A DNA stretch of 64,000 nt from Excoecaria cochinchinensis (GCA_947683425.1 CANTUQ010000070.1:7395501-7459500); one strand, 5' to 3'; positions 14,128 to 25,640 are shown, numbered from the stretch's first letter. Program-made: numbers and translations. The notes: generated by a model not told the origin, from the letters alone.

Positions 14128-14778
14128 CTCACCTAAAATTTTTCACATCCAATTAAACATAGTATTTAGAAAAATATTATGTACCTTAATTTCACTTTAA
14201 TTGAACTTTGCATAAAATATTTAATATAAAGGTGATAATGTATGTCTATGGTGGCTCCCATGCATAAGAAGATCATACGACTTTCTATCAAACTTTCTCC
14301 GAATTCAAGTGGAGGATAACTTAGTTTATTGTCAAATTCTTTTTGAAAATAAATAATAGATGGGGACAAAATAGTGGAGAGAATTTGTGTTTTTATATAT
14401 ATCCTCCAAGCAATTTACAACCTAATATTTATAGTGCACAAAAATATGCTAACAATTAATACAAAATATTGACTCATATAATTTAGCCTAAACTTTGGCT
14501 AAGACAACTATTATACAGCTAATATATTATAACACTTTTTTCTAGATCCATTTATATTTTCCGCTCCCACTTGTAAGGCTTTGGTTTTCATAACTATTGC
14601 CAACTTATGAAACTTCCGTAGTATAATTATATACCTCATTCATTCTAATATACGTATCAATTTTTAATAAAATTTAAATTTTATTTATCTGATATTTTTA
14701 TATTTTTAATATAATTTTTTTCTTTAATAGAAATTAATTTATTTAAAACTAATTAGATTTAAATTTATGAGATATTAA
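14128..14778. other. Spacer, no gene seen
   Basis: AT-rich sequence following the tandem array. A 67-codon minus-strand frame here has no recognisable domain or splice partner. A partial MITE-like stretch (about 14630-14760) precedes the element at 14779. Confidence 0.5.
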
Positions 14779-15053
14779 TTATTCACTCCGTTCCTTAATA
14801 TCTGTTACTTTTGACAAAAATTCAAATTTAATTTATCTGTCACTTTTAGATTTTCAATTCAATTTAATTTCTTTTTTTCAATTTAACTTTCTTTTCCAAT
14901 ACAAATTAACCAATTAGATTTAAATTTGTACATTGAAACAATCAATATACATTGAATCACTCAATTTTTTTCTAAATTCAAGTTTAATTAATGTTTCATA
15001 ATTATAGTGAAAACAACAAAAGTGGTACATATTTAGGAACGGAGGGAGTAATA
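14779..15053. mobile_element. Stowaway-like MITE
   Basis: Clear terminal inverted repeats: TATTCACTCCGTTCCTTAAT at the left, and the reverse complement of the right end reads TATTACTCCCTCCGTTCCTA. The length is about 275 bp. The terminal TA dinucleotides fit a Tc1/mariner-type (Stowaway) target. No coding capacity. Confidence 0.75.
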
Positions 15054-16079
15054 ACCATAATGATATTTATTCGATGTTTGTTTCTCAAGAAATTTGGGGG
15101 ATGCATTCATTGATGTGCATGAGAAGGTGGAAATTAAGTCCATATAATATTTTTTCTTTGTATATTTTCTATTAAAAATTAGATTATAAAAAGAAAAAAA
15201 AAGGGTATTTTAAGAGAAAAGAAACATTACATTATATATATAGATGGTCGGAATACAAAGAAGACCTAACAAGAACATTGCACAACGTGAGCGAGCAATG
15301 TTGCACATGACAGACTCACCGTTGTTGACAAGTAAACAACCTGACTGGACAGACAGTGTCCAAATAACAATTAAATGTGGAAATATAGAAAATATATTCA
15401 AATTTTGGAAACATTGTGCATTTTTTTCAAACTCCAAAAAGGCAAGCCGGCCGTCCAAAAGCTGAAAAGTTGGACACACGACTATGCCATGCTCAGGATA
15501 ATACCACTAATTATTTATTTATTTATTATTCATATGGACTTGTAAGAGATTTTTAATTTTCTTAAAACATGCTTTTAGATTTAGATTAAATTAAAATTTT
15601 GATTTGTGAAATTACAGATAAATCCAATTTTGATCTGAATTAATATAATTTTCCCTTTATGGAACTTAATACATAAAAATCATGATCATTCACAAGGTTT
15701 TGGAAATGAGAGAGTAATGATTGAAACAGCAAAGCATTTAATTAGTGAAAGTACCATTAAAATTCAAAAGATTAATCAATTAAATGATAAAATTCAAGAT
15801 GATTGGTGACAAGCTACAAAAGCAAAATCCAACAGATTTAGGTTGCCGAACTATAGAATTAATGCTTGTATCTATCAAACATTTAGTGCTGCCAACAAAA
15901 CAACAAAGATATTTTGACCCAAATCAAATATAAATAAATAAAAGGGTCTATGGGCCTACTGTTATGCTTGAATTGATAGGTCCACAAGCGCTACTGTGAC
16001 CCAAAATGATGCTCTTTAACCTCTCTTTCTTCTCCTGTCTCCTGATTTTCTCCATGAATAAGTAGTCCTTGGAGTTAAA
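15054..16079. other. Spacer, no gene recognised
   Basis: Around 15240-15480 the base composition is more balanced and open frames of 73-89 codons exist on both strands. Neither shows a domain, signal peptide or convincing splice partner. I see nothing to annotate with confidence. Confidence 0.5.
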
Positions 16080-16510
16080 TCAAGAAAAAATATCTCCATG
16101 AACATCAGTATATCAAGATCTCCCTAACTCAAACGTTCAAAGATCTCCATGAACATCAGTATACTAACATATACTCTTTGGTACACTAAATTCAAGTGTT
16201 CAATATACCTATGTAAACCTAGATATGCACATTGAGATATCAAATTGTATTGTTAAAGTTCATTCATTGACTTTTGCATATCTCGGTCTACCAATATATA
16301 TCAACTGATAACCGAATTTTAATGGATAATTTTTTACCTTTCAGTTTGGTATATCTATATATACTAAAATATATCTATTGGTATAATATATTGAATTGTT
16401 GAAATTCTTATATTGCAATTCGGTAAACTAATTAAGGTATACCCTTTTCTATATCAAATTTCGGTATTGAATTTTTTAACATTCACTTTGGTATAACTAT
16501 TTATACTTAT
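16080..16510. repeat. Dispersed repeat rich in GGTATA/TATACC motifs, copy 1
   Basis: The stretch repeats short words such as TTGGTATA, GGTATAC and TCACTTTGGTATA at irregular spacing. A similar stretch occurs near 59440-59860, including the shared word TTCACTTTGGTATA. No coding potential. The family is not one I recognise. Confidence 0.4.
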
Positions 16511-16974
16511 AGGGGAATGGCAAAAACTGAACTGGTAGCTCAATTAATTGAAATAAAATGTTAAAATTTATGATTAATAATTTTCAAAAATTGATATTAA
16601 AATACTGGTTATAATAAAATTGTCAATAGATTAATTAATGGATTCATCCATAAACCTAAATCATTGGTGTGGAGATTCACACATTGTCTGAATGAGGTGC
16701 GCCATGATTTAGTGGCCTAATCTCCACCTGTATTTGTTATAGAACATAACATTATTAATATGTTGGACTCAACTTATATAATTATTGTAAATTCAATTTC
16801 TAAATTGTAATGAGCCACATCAACCATTATAATTTCGTTACTAAATTCCAAAAATAATAATTAGAGCAATATTATCTTATTACAGAATTCAAAAAGCAAT
16901 AATTCGAACATTATTTTACTCTCTTAATAATATTAAATTAGGCAACAACTTTATAGGCTTATGTATCAAAGGAA

Positions 16975-17313
16975 TCATTTATGACAGCAGCAAGTTCTCC
17001 CCAAAAGCATATCGCTCATGCAAGCTCCTCCCTTAGTAAATCCTTTGTCAACGCAAGTTTTGTTGCATTCTTCACCACTTCTGCATGGTCCTACTACTAA
17101 TCCCACACACATACTTGGAATGATTTTTACAGCTGTTGCTTCTGCAACTCAAATAATTTACCTTAGTTTTGAGACAATAAACAAACATACGTGCATGAAC
17201 ATACATGCATATATAACGGAAGAGACAATCTGACCTGGAATCAGCAGTGAAATAAAACACAAAACAGCCAGTAACTTCATGTATGAGCATTGAAAAGCTT
17301 GTTGGCTTGTCAT
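16975..17313 (-). CDS. Defensin-like cysteine-rich secreted peptide (DEFL)
   Basis: Two exons on the minus strand: 17313-17235 and 17141-16975, with intron 17234-17142 (GT-AG; acceptor GAGTTGCAG), joining in phase to 81 codons plus stop. Exon 1 encodes a hydrophobic signal peptide (core KLLAVLCFISLLIP); an in-frame downstream ATG at 17280 would give 70 residues. Exon 2 encodes the mature domain with eight Cys in the order C-x7-C-x5-C-x3-C-x10-C-x9-CCC. This includes the CxxxC, GGAC (gamma-core-like GxC) and terminal CxC features of plant defensin-like peptides. Members are secreted and act in defence or in cell-cell signalling such as pollination; the role here cannot be told. A TATA-like CATATATTAAG lies about 60 bases upstream of the first ATG. 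It could be a recently silenced copy, but no defect is visible. Confidence 0.82.
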
Positions 17314-18094
17314 CGTTGGAAGCAATTTTTGTATGCATGAATTATGAAAAGAAGCAAAGTAGTGCGCTTAATATATGGAAATTTCTTTCCTAATTCACGT
17401 ATAGATTACTCTAAATTCATGAACCAAATTTAGGTATTTAAACTAGGAAAGCAAATCTGTTTTATGATCCAAATAAATCTGTATTCTTAAATCATTATCC
17501 AATTGGATGTTTCACTTCCAAATTTCTTCTCTTAAGTTTTGATTTTTCGCAAATACTTTTTTCTTTTAGGCCATAGCATACTAGCCCAGAATTTGGCTAT
17601 TTTGACTTTAGTTAAAAAAAAAGAGTAAAAAAAGTTCAATTATTTTTGGTTCAATACATAAAGACACTCTAATTTAATTTCAGAATTAATTTAAATACTT
17701 AAATTTAATAATGACATATTAAGTACCTATACTGTTCAATTTTGTAAATAATAAATATATGCTCACATTATTTTTGTAAAATTTAAGCACATGTCATTCA
17801 ATTGTACTGATATAATATTTGATCCATTGAAATGAAAACATATACCTCACATGCTCAGTAAAATCAGCGAAAATTGAAAATAAAATAGATTGATTTTTTT
17901 ATTGGTTTTAATATATTTTTCGTTGATTTTTATATTATATGATACCAATCAATTTAGTCGAATATCACGTATTTTAATTTTTCAAATTCAGTATAAATTT
18001 GTATTTATTATTTATAAATTTAACAAGTATAGTTGTTTAATAGATTATTGTTAAAATTTAGATTTTAAACAAATTATTAAGTAAAATTCAAGTG

Positions 18095-18098
<4 letters not shown>
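17314..18098. other. Spacer with upstream region of the defensin-like gene
   Basis: AT-rich sequence between the start of the defensin-like gene and the TA-rich minisatellite. Apart from a TATA-like word near 17370, I see nothing definable. Confidence 0.5.
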
Positions 18099-18171
<73 letters not shown>

Positions 18172-18251
18172 ATTATTTTTATGGTATTTTTATGGTACAA
18201 AATCTTTTTTTTTTATTTTTTCTTTTTTGTAACCGATTCATGATAAGTACT

Positions 18252-18286
<35 letters not shown>

Positions 18287-18367
18287 AAGTCATTATTTTT
18301 ATGGTGTTTTTATGGTACAAAATCTTTTTTTTTTCTTTTTTCTTTTTTGTAAACGATTCATGATAAG

Positions 18368-18424
<57 letters not shown>

Positions 18425-18492
18425 CATTATTTTTATGGTATTTTTATGGTACAAAATCTTTTTTTTTTCTTTTTTTGTAAACGATTCCTGAT

Positions 18493-18531
<39 letters not shown>

Positions 18532-18597
18532 ATTATTTTTATGGTACAAAATCTTTTTTCTTTTTTCTTTTTTGTAACCGATTCATGATAAGTAATA
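18099..18597. repeat. Minisatellite: four units each made of a TA run plus an 80-90-bp motif
   Basis: Each unit is a TA microsatellite of varying length followed by a motif running from AAAGTCATTATTTTTATGG through a T-rich tract to GATTCATGATAAGTA. Four copies are visible, ending near 18240, 18370, 18497 and 18597. Copies differ by point changes (for example AACTCATT in place of AAGTCATT, GATTCCTG in place of GATTCATG) and by TA-run length. The last copy lacks the internal GGTATTTTTAT duplication. Confidence 0.85.
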
Positions 18598-19244
18598 ATG
18601 TTTTCTGACATGATTTAATTAATACATTAGATGCATTTTGCATGAAGACAATTAAATAATACTTCATCCATTCTCTATCGATACACACACATGGATGACC
18701 CAGATGGAAGATAAGTGGGACAATGGCCCCTTTATCTTTTCAAAATTAATTTTTTTACTTAAAAATTTTTATAAAATTCATTTTAATTATAGCTATTTAT
18801 CTCATTTAATATTAATTTTAATCAAATTTATGTGCTTAGTATAAAATTTTAAGTCCGCTTGTACTCACAATTGGAAAATTAATTTTGACCTTAAATTCCT
18901 TACTATAAGGTGTAAAGTGTAGAGCAGTTCACTGGTAGTAAAATGGGTGTACAGAATTTTCTTCCATGACTGACTGCAATGAATGAAATGGATAAATTGA
19001 CAGAGAAGACAGATTCATAATTAATGGTTTGAAAGTTTGAGGACCAAGTAAATAGCAGGCAGGCATGGTGCTAGTTGGAAAGTGCCCTAGCTCCAAGGGA
19101 ATTCAAGCAATTGGCCTTTTTTTGTGTACTAGGGGAGCATACCACATTTATGGACATTTCGCATGACATTTTTTTTTTTTGTAAAGTATTATAACCTGCC
19201 AGACCGACCAAATTACACAAATAGTAGTTGGGGAGGAGCATAAT
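18598..19244. other. Spacer, no gene seen
   Basis: AT-rich sequence with stops in all frames. No splice-linked coding segments or element termini that I can recognise. Confidence 0.5.
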
Positions 19245-20410
19245 TCGGTTATAATCGAACTAAATGTATCCAAATATATTATTCGGTTTAATTATTGAAT
19301 TTGATTTCGGTTATTATGACTCGTTTCAATTTTTAAGTATAAAATGACAAAATTACAGAACTAATCAAAATTTTAAAAAATAAGATTAACTTTTATTATA
19401 AATTCAAATTACCTAAATATACGTATATTAATTTTTTTTCCTCAAAATATAGTGTTATTAGTTTAAATATATTTTTGTTATATAATTTGAATTGTTTATA
19501 TATATTAATTGACTTTTTGTTATTTATTTTTTTATGAAACATTATTTTTTAATATAAAATTCAGATTATATTGTCAATATTAGTATTTTTTGAGTTATAA
19601 AATTATGTTAATTTTATTTATTTACAAAATTTATTTAAAATTGTAATGGCCTTAGATCTTATAAATAAGTACATTAATTTGAAAAGTCGAATCGAAAAAC
19701 CAAATCAAAGTAAAATGTTTAATTATTTCAGTTCGATTGTATATTCTATTTAATTTAGTTTTTGATTTTCAATTTTAGAGCCCGTTTTGTTAGTGATTCA
19801 TGTTGACCGATAGCCAATAGCAGTTGCTTATAGATATAATACCGATGGCTAATAGCTGATAGACAAAATGTTATAAGCATTTGGTAAAAAATTGCTAGCG
19901 GTTGTTTTTTGGTATGTTAAATTAAGATTATAATTTAATTGTACATGTGAATATTATGTGCATGTGTGTGTATACGGACACATATTTGATTTTTTCTTCT
20001 TGTTCTTCTTCTTATTATTAATAATATTATTATTATTATTTATAAAAAAATATTAATGTAAATAATTGAGAAAATTGTAATTAATAAAAGGTTATTATAT
20101 TTTAAATATAAAAAAAAATGAGCAGCTATCAGCTGATGAGAAAAAACTCTAATATATATGGAGCATTTGAAATAACATATGATTGAGATAAGAATCAACT
20201 ACCGGCCGCTGATTGATTGAAAAATTTTTACTAAATATTTTTAATGATGCAGATTGATATAAAAAAAACAGCTAATTTAAAAAATTAAAGGAAACGCTTT
20301 CTTAAAAATAATTCGATTTTTGATTATTTTAGTTCGATTAGTAAATTGAATTGACCGATACACACTTTTAACAGTATTTGTCCAAGTTCGGTTTGCCAAT
20401 CGAACAAATT
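19245..20410. mobile_element. Probable nested non-autonomous DNA transposons
   Basis: The outer ends carry repeated ATTCGGTT/AATCGAAC-type words in inverted relation (19245-19330 against 20310-20410), as in subterminal repeats of hAT-like non-autonomous elements. Between them, about 19788-20305, another unit starts GAGCCCGTTTTGTTAG and ends near AAACGCTTTC, with internal repeats of GATAGC/GCTGAT words. There is no transposase. Limits and family are tentative. Confidence 0.35.
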
Positions 20411-20750
20411 TTTCAAATTTGAACAATTATATTTTTGTATAGATTTAGTTATTTAGTTATTTTTAAGTGTAATGTTCCATATCAGAATTTCAAAAGCATG
20501 GAACCAAAAATAGTCCAATTTGATAAATTCAGGAAGCAAAAACTCAATCTGGTATATATACAACTTTTGGTCTTCTAATTTCCAATTAATCTCCATTTCT
20601 CTGTGCACATAAACAAACTTTATCTATGGCATGACAAATAGGAGGCATTAATAGTAAATTTCCAAGACAAAAACAAATAACACTAAATAATTATAATCCT
20701 AATTCCTAGTCTCCATGATAGAAATTGATATGTGCAAAATTAAAAATTGA

Positions 20751-21567
20751 TCAAGCAGAGGGAACATGGTAGTATTTCCCTTTACACATGCATCTGTAAA
20801 CAATAGGGCAAGATTCTCCAACGGAGCACTTGAAGCTCACCATCACCCTCTTGCATGGAAAGCAAGGTCCACACGCATGAGAACAGTCTGGTAAGCTCGA
20901 TCCTGTCGGATATAATTCCGTCTCTACTTCTTCTCTTTCTCCTATCTGTTTACATGGACGAGTCTATAATTTAATTTTATAGAGGGGGCATTGCATTGCA
21001 TGTATCACATGAATATAGCGGTGGAAGCAAAATAAAACTTTTAGTAGGGGCAAATATAAAAATACTAGTGAGATTTAATAGAATTTAACAGAAATTTTGG
21101 GGGACAATTGCTCCCATTTGCCACCACCTAGATTCATCCTTGCCTGTTTGAATTTCATATACAACTAATAAAAAATCTACAAAATTTATATTTATCGTAA
21201 GTTTAATCATTTATTATACAAAACGTACAGACCTTGGAGTTGGAATGAATTTCATCGCCATTTGATGTGATTTCTTTGGGAAAACTAACTGAAATATCTG
21301 AAAAAATAAAAAACAAAATCAGATGAAATACTTTAAATAAGTATTTAAGGACATACTGTGTATGAATATTAAAAATTCATAAAACTAATGATTTTTCAAA
21401 AGATTCAGAAGAGACTGATGATTATGCCTAAAATGAATCACAAAATTGCAAAATTGTATATAATTTTGGGACTTACAATGATGAGGTTGAAGGCCTTTAG
21501 CAAAAAAGAGTGCCATGAAAATAAGTGCAGCAAAGAAAGATTTGTGGGCTCCAAATAAGAATTTCAT
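20751..21567 (-). CDS. EPF2: EPIDERMAL PATTERNING FACTOR 2-like secreted peptide
   Basis: Three minus-strand exons, 21567-21477, 21297-21233 and 20945-20751, join in phase across GT-AG introns to 116 codons plus stop; Arabidopsis EPF2 is about 120 residues. Exon 1 encodes a signal peptide (hydrophobic FFAALIFMALFFA). Exon 3 encodes the mature domain with YPTGSSLPDCSHACGPC, PCKRVMVSFKCS, ESCPIVYRCMC and the end KYYHVPSA. All eight Cys of the EPF/EPFL knot are present. The YPTGSSLPDCS...YYHVPS signature fits EPF2 rather than EPF1 or EPFL9. EPF2 is known to be secreted by early stomatal-lineage cells and to bind ERECTA-family receptors with TMM, restraining entry into the lineage and so lowering stomatal density. 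The nearby FAB1D-like gene supports orthology. The start at 21567 opens directly onto the signal peptide; an upstream in-frame ATG would add a non-signal leader. Confidence 0.93.
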
Positions 21568-21801
21568 GCTTTCTTTGAAGAAAAAGAGAAGTATACTTGA
21601 GTTATATGTATGGGAGAAAATTATATTCATATATAAACTTATGAGGGCGAAAGGGAACTGAGGGATGGTTTTAAATGTTAAAGAAAGTACCACAGATACA
21701 ATTCACATGATCCCCGGCAATCCTTTCAAGGGTTTCACATGTTTTGGTGAGTGCATTATATTTTTCATTATCTACCTACTCAATAAAACTCTGGTAAATT
21801 A

Positions 21802-22100
21802 TATTCCATCCGTTCCCCTCAACGCGATAGTTTTTTATACTTTTTTTATTTCATTTAATGCGACAATTTTCAAATTTTAAGAAGAATTATTTATGCATTT
21901 TCTATTTTATCCTCGTATTATATATGTAAAAAAAAAATATTTATAGAGTGGAATCATATAACTACAGACAATTAATGAAAGGATATTTAAATAAATTATA
22001 ATAAATATTAATTAATTTTTATGTTAATGAATGATTTTTTTTTTTTTATTTTGTGTGAAGAGTTGAAAGTTGTTGCATTAAGTAAAACAAGAGGAGTATT
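21802..22100. mobile_element. MITE-like element, degenerate
   Basis: The left end ATTCCATCCGTTCCCCTCAA and the reverse-complemented right end AATACTCCTCTTGTTTTACT both carry a diverged CTCC(G/T)TT terminal motif. Both are followed inward by a shared TTTCATTTAATGCGACA / TTACTTAATGCAACAACTTT segment. The length is about 300 bp. It lies upstream of the EPF2-like gene. Confidence 0.5.
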
Positions 22101-22495
22101 GAAAAAATAAAATCAGACTTTTAAATGAACATACAACTTGGGTTGGGAGGACTTTGAAAATTTTCAAACTTTGTATAGGCAATTAATGCTAAAAACATTT
22201 GAAGCAGATTGCTCAATGCTCACTCAGACTATTAATTACATGCTATAAATAAGACATCGCTTTAGAACTCTGAATAGTTTGGTGATGGTAACGTATCGGC
22301 AAGAAAGAAGCAATAGTCCAAGGTTCTCGTGTCTTACCAAAAATAAATAAATAAGGTTTTGGTGTGCTAGATGATGCAACAATAAAAGAAACAACAAGTC
22401 AGATTTGTTATATCTTGATTTTTGTTTTTTGAATTTTTATATCCTAACTTTTGTAAAATTATGCAATAGTCTCTGGAAATTATCCATAAGATATA

Positions 22496-22760
22496 TACTT
22501 TTATCATTTCATTTTATGTGTTATTTTTATTACACTAGAATTAAAAAATATTAATTAGCTCAAATTTAGGATAAAATTAACTAATTTAATATACAAATTT
22601 AAATCTAATTAGTCAATTTATATTGAAAAAAAATTGAATTGGAAAATTAAAATAAAATTTCATTGGAAATCTAAGTGTAATTGAAAGTCTAAAAATATTA
22701 TATAAATGAAATTTAAATTTTACTTAAAAGTAACACATAAAATGAAAATGAGAAAGTATT
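22496..22760. mobile_element. Stowaway-like MITE
   Basis: Terminal inverted repeats TACTTTTATCATTTCATTTT at the left and TACTTTCTCATTTTCATTTT (reverse complement of the right end) match well over more than 25 bases. The interior resembles the elements at 6934 and 8164. Non-coding, about 265 bp. Confidence 0.7.
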
Positions 22761-22944
22761 AAACATTTTTAAAAAAATTAAAATTATATCTTACTTTAGG
22801 CCTGTAATTAAAAATTTTATATGTTAAAAAAAGAATTAGATATACAAATTTGTCATTCAACCAATATAAAAAGTTAAATAAACAACTAAGTAATTTATTT
22901 TTCAAAATGAAACCAATTAAAGTAGTGATTACCCAATACACATT

Positions 22945-23063
22945 GAGGTCACTAGCAAGGCTGGTCTTTAGGTAGAAATGGAGATTGGAAAGGTAAGGTT
23001 GAGCATCGTGTTGAGAAGTTTACTAGTCGTTTGTCATTTGGAAAAATTAGAAAGAAAAAGAAT
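22945..23063 (+). pseudogene. L1-type LINE fragment, left part split by the Ty3 element
   Basis: The segment reads GDWKGKVEHRVEKFTSRLSF and then GKIRKKKN, which resembles the linker before the reverse transcriptase of plant L1 LINEs. It ends exactly at the AGAAT target duplication of the Ty3 element. The reading continues on the other side of that element (from 30367) with DIPKQLEKV. The element is long dead. Confidence 0.55.
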
Positions 23064-24230
23064 TGTAACGCACCAAATATTGTAAAATGTTTAAATGAGT
23101 TGAAATTTTATAAGAAATTTAATTTAAATGGGTGTAGAAAAGTGAAAAAGAGGTGAAATAATTTATTTGAAAGTTAAAGTGAAATTAATAGGGATTAGAT
23201 GGGAAATTGACACAAATTTGCCATACACTACCTAAAACTATGTCGTTTTGGACCAAAACACCTTACCTTTTCTTTTTCTTTTTCTTCTTTCTTTTCCTCC
23301 TCCCTTTCCCGATCCCGCTTCAGCCCCCTCTCGATCTGCCCTTCCTTTCCCTTCCCCGTCGCTCAACCCGCTCTTCCCCTCCGTCAACCGCCGGTGGCTT
23401 CCTCTCCCTCTCCTCTTTCGAGCGCGACGGCAGCACCTGCTGCTCTTTCCTTCCCGCGCGTTTGGAGTCTGGTTTCAGCTCCACCCAACGTCGCCTCCCC
23501 TCCTTTCCATCGAAGATTACCGGGAAAACGCCACCAGCTCTCCCTCCTTGAATAACGGTCCTAGAGTAAGTGAATTTATTATCAATTTTTAATTTGGGAG
23601 AAATCTTACGGAATGGAAGGATTGGGGATTTGGGATTCTATTTTAAGAATTTAATGTTTAAATCTTAGAATAAGTTAGATTTTTCATTTTTAGATTGATA
23701 TAATCAATTGGATTTACATTATTATTGAGAATTATTGAAATTATGGTTGGAATGTTGTGTATGTTGAGAAGAAGAAGAGGAAAGCGTGAGGAATAAAGGG
23801 AAAGAGAAGTAAGTGGAGGACTAAGCTCACTTTGGACAATTCCATTGAAGTCGTTTTGCTAGAATTTTGAGGTTTGCAACCACTAAATTCACTTTCCCTT
23901 ACTATATATATTATGTTTGAGTCTGAATTGTGTTTGATATGCGATTTTATTGAGAATTAATTGAGGTGGATGGGAGAAATTGATATTGGATTGGCTTGGT
24001 TATGAAGTTGGGTTGTGTGGATGTCTCATAGAAGTGTAAATTTGAAATTGTTAACAGGGGGATAAGGACCGATTTAGGGGAAACTCTGTCCGTTTTTTGC
24101 AAAATTTTGGGCATTTGAAATTGTAACAGTATTGACAGTTATTTAATTGTGAACTAAATTTAGGATACAAAAGGATTTAGTTGGGTAACATTCAGTATCC
24201 GACTTTCATATGTCAGGTATGGGTGTTACA
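23064..24230 (+). repeat. 5' LTR of the Ty3/gypsy element
   Basis: 1,167 bp, starting TGTAACGCACCAAATATTGT and ending GGTATGGGTGTTACA. It matches the 3' LTR closely with scattered substitutions and small indels. A C/T-rich block lies at 23265-23400. Open frames inside it are compositional and not genes. Confidence 0.93.
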
Positions 24231-24235
24231 TTTAG

Positions 24236-24248
24236 TGGTATTAGAGCC
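24236..24248 (+). other. Primer-binding site
   Basis: TGGTATTAGAGCC lies six bases after the 5' LTR. It differs by one base from TGGTATCAGAGCC, the initiator-methionine tRNA complement used by most plant Ty3/gypsy and Ty1/copia elements. Confidence 0.8.
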
Positions 24249-24453
24249 TGGTTTAGGCGGTCCTTGGCCTAGATTTGAGAAAGTAGAATAGCGAGAAATG
24301 GTGAATTACGTAACTGTATATGTGAGATATGAAATTTGGCTTTCCATGATGTGAATTAATGTGTACAAATTGATGGTAGGAGTATAAGTAGGATATGGAG
24401 ATTTGAGGCATGTTTTATAAAATTCTGTTCTTGTATTATCTTCAGATTGGATA

Positions 24454-25604
24454 TGGAGTCGGGTACCAGGGAAGCTAGTCAGGAGGAAAGAGATAGTCAG
24501 GGCTCCGCTACTATTGAGGGTATTGATAGGAAGCAAACCTCAATCGAGACCCCTCCTGTACCGCCTTGCCCACCGGCCCAGATGGAATTTTTTCAAACAA
24601 TAACTGAAACAATGAGAAGAATGGCAGAGGCTATGCCTTATTACCCACCTCAACCCCCACCTCATCCACAAAAGGGTAGCTATGAAAGAATGAAAAAGCT
24701 AGGGGCTACAGATTTCTATGGTGATGCATCCGCCATTCCACAAAAAGCAAAAGAATGGCTTCAGAAGGTAAAGAGGATTTTTTTATCACATGAAGATCAC
24801 ACCAGAAGAAAAACTAGACTGTATAGCCTTTTTACTTCAAGGTCAGGCTCATGAATGGTGGTTGGCTATCTCTAGAGATGTGTTAGAACTTGGTTGCACT
24901 TGGGATTTCTTTTTAGACCAGTTTGAGAAGAGATACATCGGGGTTCAGTACAAGAAAGCTATGGAGAGAGCATTTCTTTATTTGAGGCAGGGAACCAAGA
25001 TAGTGACTGAGTATTTAAGAGAATTTGATAGATTGAGTCACTAGGCTCCACAGCTCGTGGCAACCAAGGAAATGAAGCTGCAGAGGTTTAAAGATATTTG
25101 CATACTGAGATTAGACGGGGTCTAGTGGGACATAAATTTACTGATATAGGAGAATTGGTTGAGACTGCTCTTGAAATAGAAGAGTTAGAAGCTGAAGAGA
25201 AGAATAGAAAGATCAGATGTCAGCAAAAAAGGAGTCAGGGGCAGTCTGGCTCAACCATTCAAGTTAGCAAAAGACAGAAAGGATCTCAGCCGGCAGCACA
25301 GTCACAAGTCTATCCTCAAGGACAATCACAAGGATAGAGAAGTTCAGCTAGTTCAGGCCGACAGACCACATCTATAGCCAACACACCGGGAGGTGTAACT
25401 AGGGCCACTCCTACATGTGAGTACTGTGGGAAACAACATGCGGGTGAATGTTGGAAGAAGATGGGAGCTTGTCTTAGATGTGGTTCTAAGGATCATCACA
25501 TCAGAGACTGTCTTAAACCTCGAACCCCGATGGCTTCATAGTCTAGAGAAACCACTTCTACTTAGGCAGGCAAAGGTAGAGGTAGAGGTAAGGGAGATGC
25601 ATTA
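24454..25604 (+). pseudogene. Broken gag gene of the Ty3 element
   Basis: It starts MESGTREASQEERDSQG. The capsid part follows (GATDFYGDA..A..WLQKVKRIF, then QAHEWWLAI and YRREF-type RQGTKIVTEYLREFDRL). The frame shifts near 24800-24850, and in-frame TAG codons sit at 25042-25044 and 25335-25337. Two CCHC-like zinc knuckles follow (CEYCGKQHAGEC and CLRCGSKDHHIRDC). Coding by homology, not functional. Confidence 0.88.
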
Positions 25605-25640
25605 GGAGGCACTGCTCAGAAGAATTTTGCACAGGTAGCT

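Noticed and set aside
15210..15479. An 89-codon minus-strand frame and a 73-codon plus-strand frame
   Set aside because: No recognisable domain, weak codon pattern and no splice partner; probably chance in a more balanced stretch.
23207..23592. Open frames rich in Ser, Pro, Leu and Phe in the Ty3 LTRs (also 29373-29690)
   Set aside because: They follow from a C/T-rich block inside both LTRs and have no counterpart protein.
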